A stretch of 6,646 nt of DNA from the NCBI GenBank assembly GCA_027084145.1, contig JALWLM010000152.1:1-6646 (forward strand). Direction: 5' to 3'. The translations under genes and the position numbers were made by a program. Source of the stretch: Crocinitomicaceae bacterium (GTDB taxonomy: Bacteria; Bacteroidota; Bacteroidia; Flavobacteriales_D; Crocinitomicaceae). A model generated the notes under the pieces. It was not told where the DNA came from. It did not search any database and saw only the letters and a list, made by a program, of their open reading frames with translations. Shown here in pieces: positions 6,531-6,646 of this stretch (positions within the stretch are counted from its first letter, which is position 1; each line of letters begins with the position of its first letter).

Positions 6531-6646
6531 AAAAGGGAACAATGACAAATGGAAAGTTTACTATAAAATTAAAATAAAAGAAGAAAAAGGTAAATTAAAA
6601 AAAGATAAAAATGGAAATATAATGCAAAAGAAAAGAAATCAGGAGT
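6511..6646 (+). CDS. Possible 5' part of a lysine-rich protein, cut by the window end (unrecognised)
   Basis: One plus-strand frame is open from 6463 to the last base. From about 6511 it looks coding: TVFNFFKKGNNDKW, then VYYKIKIKEE with alternating hydrophobic residues like a beta strand, then a KDKNGN turn and QKKRNQE. No in-frame ATG precedes it; the only one is at 6622. A beta-hairpin rich in Lys would suit the N-terminal arm-binding domain of Bacteroidota tyrosine recombinases, but this is a guess from ~45 residues. The bases from 6511 to 6530 are also claimed by the opposing gene's signal-peptide remnant. It could equally be A-rich noncoding sequence. Confidence 0.25.

Noticed and set aside
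6239..6577. 112-codon plus-strand frame opposite the choice-of-anchor V gene
   Set aside because: It is antisense to well-conserved coding sequence (CxxCH region) and ends in low-complexity codons. The coding-like plus-strand signal at the right edge is in a different frame.
6486..6646. Bacteroidota-type promoter (TTG / TAnnTTTG) for the minus-strand gene
   Set aside because: Only partial matches such as TATATTTC were found on the minus strand; none has a suitable upstream box.
1..6646. tRNA, rRNA, CRISPR array, riboswitch or complete insertion sequence
   Set aside because: No cloverleaf, regularly spaced repeats, transposase motifs or terminal inverted repeats were seen on either strand.

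Overview
The window looks like a piece of a Bacteroidota chromosome, most likely from a flavobacterium-like lineage. It is AT-rich and its genes lack Shine-Dalgarno sequences (A/T-rich leaders sit before each ATG). It encodes a WbqC-family protein, a very large Bacteroidota-style signal peptidase I, and a secreted protein with a C-terminal type IX secretion (T9SS) sorting domain. No mobile-element, rRNA, tRNA or CRISPR signature could be established.

Positions 1-5597, plus strand, hold six tightly packed genes that read as one transcription unit. They are the 3' end of a DUF5683-type protein, dapB (lysine/diaminopimelate pathway), lepB (signal peptidase I), a WbqC-family protein, a PaaY-like left-handed beta-helix protein, and an exported M1-family zinc aminopeptidase. 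Two junctions are ATGA stop/start overlaps and the other three gaps are 5-11 nt, so translational coupling and co-transcription are likely. The promoter must lie upstream of the window. DUF5683-dapB-lepB-wbqC is, from general knowledge, a recurrent order in Bacteroidota, often just downstream of parA/parB. The PaaY-like and peptidase genes look like additions to that core. The themes are cell-envelope precursor supply (DapB), protein export (LepB) and exported peptide breakdown (M1 peptidase).

Positions 5598-5652 hold two adjacent hairpins between convergent genes, one fitting each direction of transcription.

Positions 5643-6485, minus strand, hold a choice-of-anchor V / reelin-like secreted protein with a CxxCH motif near its N terminus and a T9SS type A tail. 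Its 5' end is abnormal: an otherwise convincing signal peptide is interrupted by an in-frame TAA, and no ATG is available. The last ~135 bases (6511-6646) instead carry a lysine-rich, coding-like plus-strand frame that runs off the end. The right edge therefore looks like a rearrangement boundary, a decaying gene or an assembly fault. It is the part of the window most worth rechecking. The rest is ordinary, well-conserved chromosomal content; I did not find a convincing new multi-gene system.
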